This document shows, in pieces, positions 1 through 7,838 of a stretch of DNA of 64,000 nucleotides. Location of the stretch: NCBI GenBank assembly GCA_903912525.1, contig CAIWHK010000028.1, positions 1-64,000 on the forward strand, in the 5' to 3' direction. The first letter of the stretch is position 1. Each line of letters begins with the position of its first letter. The position numbers and the translations under genes were made by a program. A model generated the notes under the pieces. It was not told where the DNA came from and ran no database searches. It saw nothing but the letters and a program-made list of their open reading frames with translations. Source of the stretch: an uncultured bacterium. GTDB lineage: Bacteria > Krumholzibacteriota > Krumholzibacteriia > LZORAL124-64-63.

Positions 1-672
1 CTCTGGTGGCGATGTTAGTGGCGGCATGATCGGTCGCACCGGAGCTGCCGTTGGCGCTGGCGGTATGGGTGCTGTTGTGGCTGGTACCGGACACGGCGGC
101 ATTGAGCACGGAATCCCCTGGCACGGGACGGCGTCACAGAACGACTTGTCTACAGTCAGGCCGGTCACGTCGACGCATCGCGTCTCTCTCAGTATGACCG
201 ATCCCTCGCCGCACGTTACCGAGCAAACGTTCCCCGCGCTCGGAAGCTGCTGACAGGCGTATTTGTAGAAGGAGGTCGGCACGGGGGTGAGGGCTGGCGG
301 GGCGGGACACGGCCCAGCGGAGCATGCGACTGCTGCGTCTCTCTGGGAAGGGCCTGCGTCACAGCGTCCGCAGTAGAACTCGGGCACTTGCTGCCCTTGC
401 GCACTGATGCAGTACCCGACCCACAACTTGATGCCACCAGAGCCGCAGGTGATGGAACAGGCATCGGTCATGTTGTACGTACAACGGTAAGTGTTGGGCG
501 GTTGAGCGGCGCAGCCAGCTGCAGAAGACCGATCGGCGCAAGCGCGCACATCTTTCCCGGATGGTTCACGAAAGCCGGAAGAAGCGAGGACGCACGCGGC
601 GAATAAATCAAAGACGTTACCGACGCATGCAAGCAGCAGAACTCGGTCTACACGCGAGGCTCGCGGTGCCAT
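1..672 (-). CDS. Secreted protein with two thrombospondin type-1-like repeats (3' end outside window)
   Basis: This open frame of 224 codons starts at an ATG at 670-672 and runs off the left edge without a stop. A hydrophobic N-terminus (residues ~10-33) looks like a signal peptide or anchor. Two cysteine-rich modules follow, about residues 62-122 and 136-193. Each has the TSP1 signature: CSITCGSGGIKLWVGYC at residue 72 and CSVTCGEGSVILRETRC at residue 150, followed by further paired cysteines. The last ~30 residues are rich in Pro, Ala and Thr, like a linker. TSP1 modules are mainly known from eukaryotic adhesion and matrix proteins and are uncommon in bacteria. Sampled GC is about 52-63%, well below the ~70% of the other genes, and no strong ribosome binding site is visible. 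It may be a transferred gene or part of a chimeric contig. The repeats are clear; the native origin of the gene is not. Confidence 0.6.
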   Translation of the reverse strand, partial: MAPRASRVDRVLLLACVGNVFDLFAACVLASSGFREPSGKDVRACADRSSAAGCAAQPPNTYRCTYNMTDACSITCGSGGIKLWVGYCISAQGQQVPEFYCGRCDAGPSQRDAAVACSAGPCPAPPALTPVPTSFYKYACQQLPSAGNVCSVTCGEGSVILRETRCVDVTGLTVDKSFCDAVPCQGIPCSMPPCPVPATTAPIPPAPTAAPVRPIMPPLTSPPE

Positions 673-708
673 TTTCCCGAGCGGTCCCCGGTCAATTCAT
701 TCGGTCCA

Positions 709-2721
709 TTAATAGTCGGGGGGTGGTGCCCCCCGTGAAGTACTGGACAATAAAGACAGGCCGGGCGGGGGCCCGTTCGAAGTTGGGCACGTGGGAGAAC
801 ACCCGCCGCCGCCGCCGCCGCCGCCGCCACCGCCGCCGCCGCGGTCGCCGGAACAGAAGATGGTCTGGTCAAACCCGCCACCGCCGCCGCCGCCGCCCGC
901 GCCGCTCTGGCCGCCCGCGCCCGCGAAGCCGCTGCTGCTGTTCGCCGCGAGCCAGAAGCCTCCCGAGATGAGGCCCACGGTCGAGACGGCGCCGCTGCCG
1001 TTGGCGCCGTTGCCGCCGTTGGCGCCGTTGCCGCCGGTGACGCCGTTGCCCGCGAGGGCGCCACATGACGAGGCGTAGAACCCGCCACTGCCCGGCGTCG
1101 CGCCGCTGCTGCCGGCGTTGCCCGCAAAGCCGGGGCCGGTGTACCCGCCCAAGCCACCGGCGCCTCCGGTGGCAGCGCCGCCGCCGCCGCTACCGCCGTT
1201 GCCGCCGCCCGATCCATTGGTCGCGCCGGACTGGCCATTGCCGCCGGCCAGGCCGGTCGACCCGGCGTTGCCGGTATTGCCCACGGTGCCGGTCGCGCCC
1301 GAAGCCGACGAGAACGCGCAGTCCACGAACTGCAGGTCCACGCAAGAGCCCAGCCACAGGCCGATCGATGGCGTGCCGGGCCCGCTGGCTGACGGCGCCT
1401 GGAAGTGCAGCCCGGTGTACGAGGCGCCGGCCACTCCCGACTGCAGGAACGCCGGGCTGAGCGCGGCCAGGATCGACCGGTCGCCGTTCGTGCGTTCCCA
1501 CGTCACCGGCGAGAAGCCGCCGATGATCGACACGTTGCTGTGCAACGGGACGTTCTCGTTGTAGGTGCCGGCCGCGACCAGCACCAGCGGCGATCCTGCG
1601 GCCACCGCCATGTTCAGTCCCATGGTCACCGTCGCCAACGGCGCCGTGGCGGAGCCCGGGTTGGCGTCGTTGCCGGTCGCCGTCGAGACGTGGATGTCCT
1701 CGATGACCGTGTAGTTCACGACCGCCAGGCCGATGGCTCCGCGGTTGTCGGTGACGCGGATCTTGGCGCGCCGGGCGCCGATACCCTCGGCCGTGAGGTT
1801 GAACGAGATGGCCGGGCTGATGTCCGAGTTGAAATCGAAAATGCCGTCGTCCTGGAGATCCCACTCGTACAGCACGATCGAACCGTCGGGATCGCTGGCG
1901 GCGGCGTCGAAGTTGGCGACCCACTGCGTCACGACGCCGCCCACCGTCGGCGACGTGATCGAGACCACGGGCGGCATGTTGTTCTCGCGCGGCAGGAACA
2001 GCGGGCTTACCTCGACGCTGTCGCCGGCCGCCGCGATGGTCCCAGGCGTCGACTGGTCCAGCCAGCCGGTGTGCGTCGCATTCAGCGTGTAGCTGCCGGC
2101 CGGCACATCGCGCATGACGAAGTCCCCATCGGCATTGGTTACCGCCACGTAGGAGGTGCCTTCGCAATAGACGACGGTGCTCTGGTAGTTCATCGCGTTC
2201 TGCAGCGCCGCCGTCCCGTGGAACGTGCCGGTCGGCACCAGTGCGATGTCGACGAAGGTGGTCTCGGCCAACGCTGCCGCCTGCTGGACCGGCAGCATCG
2301 CCGTAGCATGGCCGGCCAGGTGGTCGCGCGCATCGGTGGTCAGCACGTACGCGCCGGGCTCCAGGTCCGTGAAGGCGAACCAGCCCTCGGCCGTGGTGAC
2401 TGCGGCGTGCCGCGTGCCGGCGGCCTTGGCTGGTTCATCTGCCGCCGACACGTCCTCGCCGCGCGCCGCGGCCGCCAGCCGCGCCTTCACACTCGACGCG
2501 ATGCCGTCGATGAGCGGCTCGGCAGTGACGACCACGCCGGCGACGGCGTCGCCGCCCAGGTCGCGTACGGAGCCGCCCAGCACATTGCCGGTGGCCGGCA
2601 GCGGCTCCGGCAGCGGGCCGGTGCCAGGTTCGGAATTGCAGGCCGCCAGGAGGGCCAGGGCGCCGAGGGCGGCGAACCGGGCCAGGCCCCAGCGGTGGTG
2701 CAGCGTTCGCTTCAGTCTCAT
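709..2721 (-). CDS. Exported lipoprotein with carboxypeptidase-regulatory-like, PKD-like and DUF1565-like domains and a glycine-rich tail
   Basis: The 670-residue protein has a lipoprotein signal peptide with lipobox LAAC (Cys about residue 28). Two carboxypeptidase-regulatory-like beta-sandwiches follow (about 45-160 and 165-245), then a PKD-like domain (about 250-335; SDPDGSIVLYEWDLQDDG). After that comes a DUF1565/parallel-beta-helix start (HVSTATGNDANPGSATAPLA) and some 200 residues dominated by Gly, Asn, Ser and Ala, including long Gly runs. GGAGG lies 7 bases before the ATG. It is probably a surface-exposed lipoprotein, with no enzymatic motif seen. The last ~30 residues, after the poly-Gly encoded by a GCC/CCG microsatellite, differ in character. 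The native C-terminus could have been altered by slippage or a misassembly there. Confidence 0.75.
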   Translation of the reverse strand: MRLKRTLHHRWGLARFAALGALALLAACNSEPGTGPLPEPLPATGNVLGGSVRDLGGDAVAGVVVTAEPLIDGIASSVKARLAAAARGEDVSAADEPAKAAGTRHAAVTTAEGWFAFTDLEPGAYVLTTDARDHLAGHATAMLPVQQAAALAETTFVDIALVPTGTFHGTAALQNAMNYQSTVVYCEGTSYVAVTNADGDFVMRDVPAGSYTLNATHTGWLDQSTPGTIAAAGDSVEVSPLFLPRENNMPPVVSITSPTVGGVVTQWVANFDAAASDPDGSIVLYEWDLQDDGIFDFNSDISPAISFNLTAEGIGARRAKIRVTDNRGAIGLAVVNYTVIEDIHVSTATGNDANPGSATAPLATVTMGLNMAVAAGSPLVLVAAGTYNENVPLHSNVSIIGGFSPVTWERTNGDRSILAALSPAFLQSGVAGASYTGLHFQAPSASGPGTPSIGLWLGSCVDLQFVDCAFSSASGATGTVGNTGNAGSTGLAGGNGQSGATNGSGGGNGGSGGGGAATGGAGGLGGYTGPGFAGNAGSSGATPGSGGFYASSCGALAGNGVTGGNGANGGNGANGSGAVSTVGLISGGFWLAANSSSGFAGAGGQSGAGGGGGGGGFDQTIFCSGDRGGGGGGGGGGGGGCSPTCPTSNGPPPGLSLLSSTSRGAPPPDY
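803..843. repeat. (CCG)n trinucleotide microsatellite
   Basis: A nearly pure CCG/GCC run with a single CAC interruption encodes poly-Gly in the minus-strand lipoprotein; similar shorter runs lie at about 868-900. Base composition drops sharply to the left of this tract. It is therefore both a slippage-prone coding repeat and a plausible junction between unrelated sequences. Confidence 0.85.
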
Positions 2722-2786
2722 CGTGGGCCTCCGGAGTCGAGGGTCCTCAGTTGTCGGTGATCGGTGTCCCGATTCGTCGGGACGGT

Positions 2787-3419
2787 TCAGTGCACGCGGG
2801 CGAAGGGTCGGGTGACGGCCTGCCCGTTCGCTTCAAACCGCAGGTAGTAGCGTCCGGCCGGGACATCGCGTCCGTTGCCATCGCGGAAGTCCCAGGCGAG
2901 CAGGCGTTCACCGGCTGCGGCGGCCTGGTCGGACCAGGTGCGCACGCGCCGGCCGGCGAGGTCGAACACGGCGACGGTGGCCGGTCCGTCCTGGCCCAGG
3001 CGCAACCGGAACTGCACCTGACCGCGGGCGGGGTTGGGCCAGGGCGCGTCGATCGCCACGGCGGGCATTTGTGCAGCGACATCGACGCCACTGGCGGCGC
3101 CGGTGACCACGACGTTCTGCACGAGTCCGATGCGGTAGTCATCGACGCGGACGTCGAGGTGGTAGGTGCCGGCGGGCACGGCTTCCAGGCACCAGGTTCC
3201 ATCCGTGGCGCTGGCGGTATTGAGCCCGGTATATGACCAGTCGAGATTGCGGAGGAAGACCCCGGCCCTGGCGATGGGGGCGCTGGACAGGCCATCGCGG
3301 ACTGTGCCGCACAGGGTGCCGGCCCGGGCCGGCGAACCAGCGAGCAGCGGCAGCACCGCCAGCACCACCGGGATCAGGCCCCACGTCACCCGTGGGAACC
3401 TGCAGTTCGGCATTTTCAT
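2787..3419 (-). CDS. Secreted protein with carboxypeptidase-regulatory-like domain and FlgD-like C-terminal sorting domain
   Basis: The 210-residue protein starts at the ATG at 3417-3419, behind GAGAGGTGG. A signal peptide (residues 1-33, ending SPARA) leads into a short carboxypeptidase-regulatory-like beta-sandwich (about 35-105; WCLEAVPAGTYHLDVRVDDY). The C-terminal ~100 residues form an FlgD-like Ig domain (APWPNPARGQVQFRLRLGQD, then VAVFDLAGRRVRTW and DVPAGRYYLRFEANG). In Bacteroidota-related bacteria such C-terminal domains mark type IX-type exported cargo. The protein therefore looks like small cargo of the system encoded at 13-31 kb. It has no catalytic residues; its specific job is unknown. 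Confidence 0.75.
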   Translation of the reverse strand: MKMPNCRFPRVTWGLIPVVLAVLPLLAGSPARAGTLCGTVRDGLSSAPIARAGVFLRNLDWSYTGLNTASATDGTWCLEAVPAGTYHLDVRVDDYRIGLVQNVVVTGAASGVDVAAQMPAVAIDAPWPNPARGQVQFRLRLGQDGPATVAVFDLAGRRVRTWSDQAAAAGERLLAWDFRDGNGRDVPAGRYYLRFEANGQAVTRPFARVH

Positions 3420-3903
3420 GGCCACCTCTCGGGGGTGGGGTGGGTCGTCTCCGGGCCAGCCGGCCCGGCGATGAAAAACATACCATATCGCTCCGAAATG
3501 GGGTGGAGGGTTTTTCTTTGGTCTTGCGGGCCGGGTCAAGGGGGTGCTGGCCTGGCTGCAGGTCGCGGGCGGCGGCTGGCGCGAGATGGTGCTGGCGACA
3601 ACCGGGTCGCACAACCTGCGCGCCGGGGAGGGGGGTGCCTTGCCGGAACCGGCTAGATTCCTGGGAGACTTGCGCCGGCGCAACTACCAGACGGCATCAC
3701 TATCTGCCGCCGCCGCAAGGTGTTCAGTGGTGCGGGTGCGTGCTGGCGCGGACGATCCCTACAGAAAAAGACTATCATTATCTTTTTCATCAGATAGGAT
3801 CACGCCTCGCGCGCCGACTTTGCCGGGACTCGTCTCGCCCACACGTGAGCGGCTGCCGTCGGCCGGCGCGGAGCCCTTGGAGCAGCGTCTCGAAGGAGAT
3901 GTC
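3420..3903. other. Divergent intergenic region (484 bp)
   Basis: No convincing gene lies here between two divergently transcribed secreted-protein genes. It holds an AT-rich inverted repeat (3764-3788) and a GC palindrome core TTGCGCCGGCGCAA (3670-3683), the latter shared with the intergenic region near 7.48 kb. It must contain promoters for both neighbours, but no canonical pair stands out. Confidence 0.6.
3764..3788. promoter_or_regulatory. AT-rich inverted repeat upstream of secreted-protein gene
   Basis: Arms GAAAAAGA (3764-3771) and TCTTTTTC (3781-3788) are perfectly complementary around a 9-base loop, in an otherwise very GC-rich region. TAGGAT at 3795-3800 could be a -10 hexamer for the gene at 3904, which would place the repeat over the -35 region as an operator. 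This is inference from position only. Confidence 0.35.
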
Positions 3904-4659
3904 ATGAACACTGTGAAAAAGCTCGCTACCGCGTTGACCCTGGCTGTCGTCGTCTGCGCCAGCATCGGATCCGGCACGGCGTCCGCAACGAATATCCCCA
4001 TCACCTGGCTGGACCAGTCGCCGACGGCGTTCGGTGCGCCGGTGCCCAACGGCGCGGTCATCAACGTCGCCGGCGTCGGCAACGTGACGATCACCTACTC
4101 GATCCCGGCCCACTGGACGCACTCCCGCCTGCTGAGCGCCGGGTACACGGCCGGCAGCGTGACCAGCGGCCCGGACACCTACTCGTGGACGAACTACGAG
4201 GCCTTCAGCACGATCTTCACGCCCGGCCTGCTGGGCCCCGAGGTCGGCACGATCACCTACACGTTCGCATCCACGCTGCCGGCGGGCTCGGTCTTTGTCG
4301 GGCCGCTCGGCCTGGGCGCCACGACCAGCTTCGGCGGCGGCACGTCCACCACGCGTGTCCTGCAGAACGGCACTTTCCTGGGCGATTACGTCGGTGACGT
4401 GACGGCCGGCGCCTCCCAGTTCATCGGCGGCGTGGGGGCCTTCACGGTGATGAACTCGGTGACCGGCGCCGGCGGCGCCAACCCCTGGTGGAACTCGCAG
4501 CTGGCGGTCGTGCGCGTCGACGACGCGGTGTCGAGCATCACCGTCATCCAGACGCAGCTGCGCGGCGACGGCATCGGCGTCAACATCGGCTTCGAGGTGG
4601 ATTCGGTGGTCGGCAGCGAGCCGTCGACGTGGGGCGGGGTCAAGGGCCTGTTCCGGTAG
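3904..4659 (+). CDS. Secreted protein of unknown function with C-terminal TWG-x-x-K-x-x-FR motif
   Basis: The 251-residue product starts at an ATG preceded by AAGGAGATG. Residues 1-28 are a typical Sec signal peptide (lysines, hydrophobic core, ASA). The mature part is rich in Gly, Thr, Ser and Val with beta-strand-like alternation (repeated TITYTF-type strands), like a secreted beta-sandwich protein. It matches no family I can name. The protein ends EPSTWGGVKGLFR. The unrelated secreted protein at 6480-7205 ends SATSWGRLKASYR, so the C-terminus may be a shared sorting or anchoring signal. The gene is monocistronic, with a hairpin behind it. The function is unknown. Confidence 0.7.
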   Translation: MNTVKKLATALTLAVVVCASIGSGTASATNIPITWLDQSPTAFGAPVPNGAVINVAGVGNVTITYSIPAHWTHSRLLSAGYTAGSVTSGPDTYSWTNYEAFSTIFTPGLLGPEVGTITYTFASTLPAGSVFVGPLGLGATTSFGGGTSTTRVLQNGTFLGDYVGDVTAGASQFIGGVGAFTVMNSVTGAGGANPWWNSQLAVVRVDDAVSSITVIQTQLRGDGIGVNIGFEVDSVVGSEPSTWGGVKGLFR

Positions 4660-4688
4660 GCGCACGCAGGACACGACGCACAAGGTTC

Positions 4689-4718
4689 GGCCGGCTCCCG
4701 CAGGGGGGCCGGCCGTTT
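4689..4718. terminator. Hairpin between convergent genes, possible terminator
   Basis: GGCCGGC (4689-4695) pairs with GCCGGCC (4708-4714), with extra G-C pairs possible inside, followed by only GTTT. The site lies between two converging genes. The weak T-tract makes efficient intrinsic termination uncertain. Confidence 0.5.
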
Positions 4719-4735
4719 CGCAAGTCATCGGGTCC

Positions 4736-6244
4736 CTAGGCGTCCATGTCCGCCCACTTGCGGGCCGCGCGCGCGAAGAAGACCAGCGCGATGATGGCCG
4801 CGACGCCGATGCCGGCGAACGGCAGCCACACCTTCAGGTGCGGGTCGTAGGTCTCCCAGAGCAGCGTCGTGGCCGCCGCGGCGTCCAGCCCGGTCACCTG
4901 CTGCAGTTTCACGAAGGCCTCGGTGCGCGCCACGCCGGCCGCCGCGTCCAGGCTGCCCAGCCTGCCGTCCCAGCTGCTGCCGCCGGGCGCGTGCTCGGCC
5001 AGGTACTTCTGCGCCAGCACAGCCTTCTCGCCGAAATTGCCGTAGAAGTAGCCCTGCAGCTTCGAGCCCACCAGGCCGCCCACGCCCACGGGGATGTTCA
5101 CGAATCCCAGGTACAGGCCCTTCTTGTCCGCAGGGGCGATCAGCGCCAGGTACTCGTTCTTCTTCGGGCCGGTGAGCATCTCGCCGAACGAGAAGCCCAT
5201 CACGCCGAGCAGGAACACCGAGCCCAGGTTCGTCAGGCCGGCCACCAGCACGCCGATGGTGGCCATGCCCATGCCGATCACCATCGACTCGAGCGTGCGC
5301 ATCTTGCGCACGAGCCAGGACACCGGGATCATCAGCAGCACGATCAGCAGGGCATTGAGGTTCAGCAGGATCTCCTGCGGCACCTGCAGGCCGCGATCGG
5401 TCTCGATGGCCCACTTGTCCGGAAACAGCGGTGAACTCCGGAAGAAGGCGGCCGTTCCGCCCGAGTCGTTCCAGTCGGTCAGGAAGTTCGGGTGCAGGTC
5501 CCACAGGGTGTACATCATCAGCCAGAAGCAGCTCATGATGGCCAGCCAGGTGGCCAGTCGCCAGTCGCTCAGCGTGCGCAGCGTGCGCGTGAGCACCTGC
5601 AGCGGGCTCGCGGTCTTGTCCGAGCCGCTGGCGAAGTCCTTGAACGTGAACAGCATCAGGTAGTTCAGCGACATCACCGCGGCCGCGGTGAAGAACAGCG
5701 CCTGCCAGGAGTAGTCGTGGCGGATGAAGTTGGCGAGCATCGGCCCGATCGCCGCGCCCACGTTGACCACCCAGTAGAAGATGCCCCAGCCCAGCGACGA
5801 GTTCGTGCGGTCCAGGTTCTGCGCCAGGCTCCCCTGCAGCGAAGGCTTGAAGAATGCGGTGCCCGTGGCCAGCACCACCACGCCGAAGGTGAAGCCCAGA
5901 AAGCTGGTCTGCGTGGCCATCAGGCAGTAGCCCAGCACGTTGAGGGTGATCGCGAAGAACAGGCTTCGCTTGTACCCGTAGCGGTCGGCGAAGCCGCCCG
6001 TGAACGTGGGCAATATCGACTGGAAGGCGAACCACAGCGCGTAGATGGTGCCCTTGTCGGCGGCCGTGAAGTGCAGCCCGTGCGGGTCATCGGCCTGCAT
6101 GATGTAGATGGCCACCACCGAGCGGACCAGGTAGTAGGCCAGCCGCTCGAACATCTCGATGATGTTGAGCAGCCAGTAGCCGGTGGGAAAGCCCAACAGG
6201 CGGCCGCGGCCGGCGAGCGCGTCGGTCAGCGGGGTGTCGGTCAT
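4736..6244 (-). CDS. POT/MFS family proton-dependent oligopeptide transporter
   Basis: The product is a 502-residue inner-membrane protein with about 12-14 hydrophobic helices. The start chosen is the ATG at 6242-6244, behind GGAGGATCC; a longer upstream reading adds a non-hydrophobic, non-conserved extension. The first helix carries an EMFERLAYY motif, the counterpart of the E-x-x-E-R-F-x-Y-Y motif of the POT family that couples protons to peptide uptake. The MFS loop motif GGFADRYGYKRS and the later GPKKNEYLALIAPADKKGLY also fit POT proteins. It probably imports di- or tripeptides. It stands alone with its own promoter candidate. Its exact substrate cannot be told from sequence. Confidence 0.8.
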   Translation of the reverse strand: MTDTPLTDALAGRGRLLGFPTGYWLLNIIEMFERLAYYLVRSVVAIYIMQADDPHGLHFTAADKGTIYALWFAFQSILPTFTGGFADRYGYKRSLFFAITLNVLGYCLMATQTSFLGFTFGVVVLATGTAFFKPSLQGSLAQNLDRTNSSLGWGIFYWVVNVGAAIGPMLANFIRHDYSWQALFFTAAAVMSLNYLMLFTFKDFASGSDKTASPLQVLTRTLRTLSDWRLATWLAIMSCFWLMMYTLWDLHPNFLTDWNDSGGTAAFFRSSPLFPDKWAIETDRGLQVPQEILLNLNALLIVLLMIPVSWLVRKMRTLESMVIGMGMATIGVLVAGLTNLGSVFLLGVMGFSFGEMLTGPKKNEYLALIAPADKKGLYLGFVNIPVGVGGLVGSKLQGYFYGNFGEKAVLAQKYLAEHAPGGSSWDGRLGSLDAAAGVARTEAFVKLQQVTGLDAAAATTLLWETYDPHLKVWLPFAGIGVAAIIALVFFARAARKWADMDA

Positions 6245-6374
6245 GGCGGGGATCCTCCGTGGCGGTCGCGACCAGCCGCTCGGCTCAAGGGCCCGGATGC
6301 CCGGAGCCCGGGCGCGGATGTGGCCGTTGGCCTCATCGCCGCCCATGTCGCCCCGCACGGTTAACGTGAGGATC

Positions 6375-6401
6375 ACTATATCATGGCGCGGGCCATGACA
6401 A
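6375..6401 (-). promoter_or_regulatory. Candidate sigma-70 promoter of the peptide transporter gene
   Basis: Read on the minus strand, TTGTCA (6396-6401) and TATAGT (6375-6380) are each one mismatch from consensus, but their spacer is 15 bp, shorter than ideal. This would give a leader of about 120 nt before the ATG at 6244. Confidence 0.4.
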
Positions 6402-6479
6402 CAGCCGGTACGGTGCGGCGTGATCGGGGCCAGAGACGGTCATGGAATCGATGGCGGCTGCGACAATCCACACTGCCGA

Positions 6480-7205
6480 TCACCGGTAACTGGCCTTGAG
6501 CCGCCCCCAGGACGTCGCCGACACCGGCACGGCGCCCTCGCCGGTCGCGTTGAAGTTGTTGAACGCGAGCCCGATGCCCTGCGTCTTGGTGCCGATGAAG
6601 TCGATCGTGATGCGGGCGATGCCCGGCGTCAGTCCCGAGAACGCGAAGGTCCATGGCCGCCCGTCCAACTCCGTGTTCAGGCAACCGCTGTCCTGGGTGC
6701 CGACCGGCGAGTCGATCGTGTCGAGCAGGTTGCCCAACGCGTCGTAGGCCGCGACGCGGTACTGCTCGTTGAGCGGAAGCGACGCGTCGATGTCCCAGAT
6801 CTCTCCCGAGGCGGCCGAGACCGTCCCGCCCGCGTAGTGGATGACGAGCAGGCGGAAGTCGGCGCCCGGGGTCCCGCGCAGGAAGAAGTTCCCCAACTGC
6901 GTCTCGAACCCGGGCGAGGCCGTGTCGCGGTCCACGCAGGCGGCGAAGCCGTCAACGCCGTCATTGCCGATGGCCTCGAACACGGCGGGCGTGTCCGGCG
7001 TGCCGTTGCCGTCCGAGTCGAAACCGAACGTGATGCCCAGCCCGCCGACCGCGTAGGCGGACGCGAGGCCAAGCGACGCGTTGTCCACGGCGGGGGCCCC
7101 GGCAGGATCGTTCTCGAACGTGATGACCTGCGCCCGCGCCGGCGCCAGGGCGGCTGTCGCCAGCGCGATCGCCAGGGCCATGGTGGTGAACGGCGGACGG
7201 AACAT
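6480..7205 (-). CDS. Secreted protein of unknown function with C-terminal SWG-x-x-K-x-x-YR motif
   Basis: The 241-residue product has a clear Sec signal peptide (residues 1-25, ending APARA) and starts at an ATG behind AGGGGGAT. The mature part is a beta-rich domain with FENDPAG near its start, an FGFDSDGNGTPD segment that could bind calcium, and strands such as ARITIDFIGTKTQGIGLAFN near the end. It resembles the PEP-CTERM/exosortase-associated style of secreted beta-sandwich, but no family is certain. It ends SATSWGRLKASYR, matching the ending of the protein at 3904-4659. There is no enzymatic motif. It is probably an exported surface or extracellular protein. Confidence 0.7.
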   Translation of the reverse strand: MFRPPFTTMALAIALATAALAPARAQVITFENDPAGAPAVDNASLGLASAYAVGGLGITFGFDSDGNGTPDTPAVFEAIGNDGVDGFAACVDRDTASPGFETQLGNFFLRGTPGADFRLLVIHYAGGTVSAASGEIWDIDASLPLNEQYRVAAYDALGNLLDTIDSPVGTQDSGCLNTELDGRPWTFAFSGLTPGIARITIDFIGTKTQGIGLAFNNFNATGEGAVPVSATSWGRLKASYR

Positions 7206-7440
7206 GGGCGATCCCCCTGCGGTGTGTCGGCGGCCCGACGTTTCCGGACCAGGATCGGCGGCTTGCGGGCTGCCGCCTCAGCGTCGGTCGATTGTGGCAG
7301 ACTGCGGGGTGCCAAATCAATAGGGGAGTAACTTTGTACATGATAGAGTCTGATCAGGGAGGCCCGGCACCGCAAGTGGGTACTGGCGGCGCCCAGGCGC
7401 GTGTCCGCTGGCGCTTGCGTCATACGCTGGGGTGATCACC

Positions 7441-7494
7441 GCGACTTGCGCCGTAGACTTGCGACTTGCGCCGTAGACTTGCGCCGGCGCAAGT
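7441..7494. repeat. Clustered ACTTGCG repeats ending in an 18-bp palindrome
   Basis: A 20-bp unit (GCGACTTGCGCCGTAGACTT) occurs twice in direct tandem (7441-7460, 7461-7480) and runs into the perfect palindrome ACTTGCGCCGGCGCAAGT (7477-7494). ACTTGCG thus occurs four times in one orientation and once inverted. A near copy of the palindrome lies at 3668-3685. It could be a regulator binding array or a dispersed palindromic repeat. Confidence 0.75.
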
Positions 7495-7729
7495 GCCCGC
7501 GACGTGACTTCGGTGCCGAAGCGGCGAGAGATTCTGGGGCTCCGGACCTTCCTTCGAGTTGTGTGAGAAACCCGGCGCGGAATCCGCACGTGGACGCCGA
7601 CTTGCCTCGTCGTTCGCCGGGGTCGCCCTCCCGGCAGGGTCCGTGATCACGCGTTTTCGCTGACGCGGCCTCCGGCGGCAGCGGTTTCGGGGCGTTCCGC
7701 GAGCCCGCGTCGCCACGTCCCGCCCGCCG

Positions 7730-7758
7730 TTGTTGGCCGGGTTGTTTCTTGCTATCTT
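7730..7758 (+). promoter_or_regulatory. Candidate extended -10 promoter for dnaE
   Basis: TTGTTG (7730-7735), a 17-bp spacer and TATCTT (7753-7758) preceded by TGC form an extended -10 arrangement. The predicted start is about 75 nt before the dnaE ATG. The -35 is weak. Confidence 0.4.
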
Positions 7759-7838
7759 CCGCCCGCCGGCGGCGACCAGCCACGCGCGATCCCAGGACCG
7801 AACAGCACCCGCCGCAAGGCATTCCGGAAACACGGCAC

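Larger units (their letters stand above)
7206..7838. other. Divergent intergenic region (633 bp) with repeats and promoter
   Basis: This gap lies between a minus-strand secreted-protein gene and dnaE. It contains a cluster of ACTTGCG heptamers (7441-7494), the palindrome GGTGATCACC (7431-7440) and a plausible dnaE promoter (7730-7758). Short open frames here have no export signals, family resemblance or ribosome binding sites and are not called. Confidence 0.6.

Noticed and set aside
791-1078. Proline-rich plus-strand frame
   Set aside because: Its poly-Pro is the complement of the glycine codons of the lipoprotein gene.
7317-7589. A 90-codon minus-strand frame over the ACTTGCG repeats
   Set aside because: It has no ribosome binding site or family resemblance; the repeats explain its pattern.
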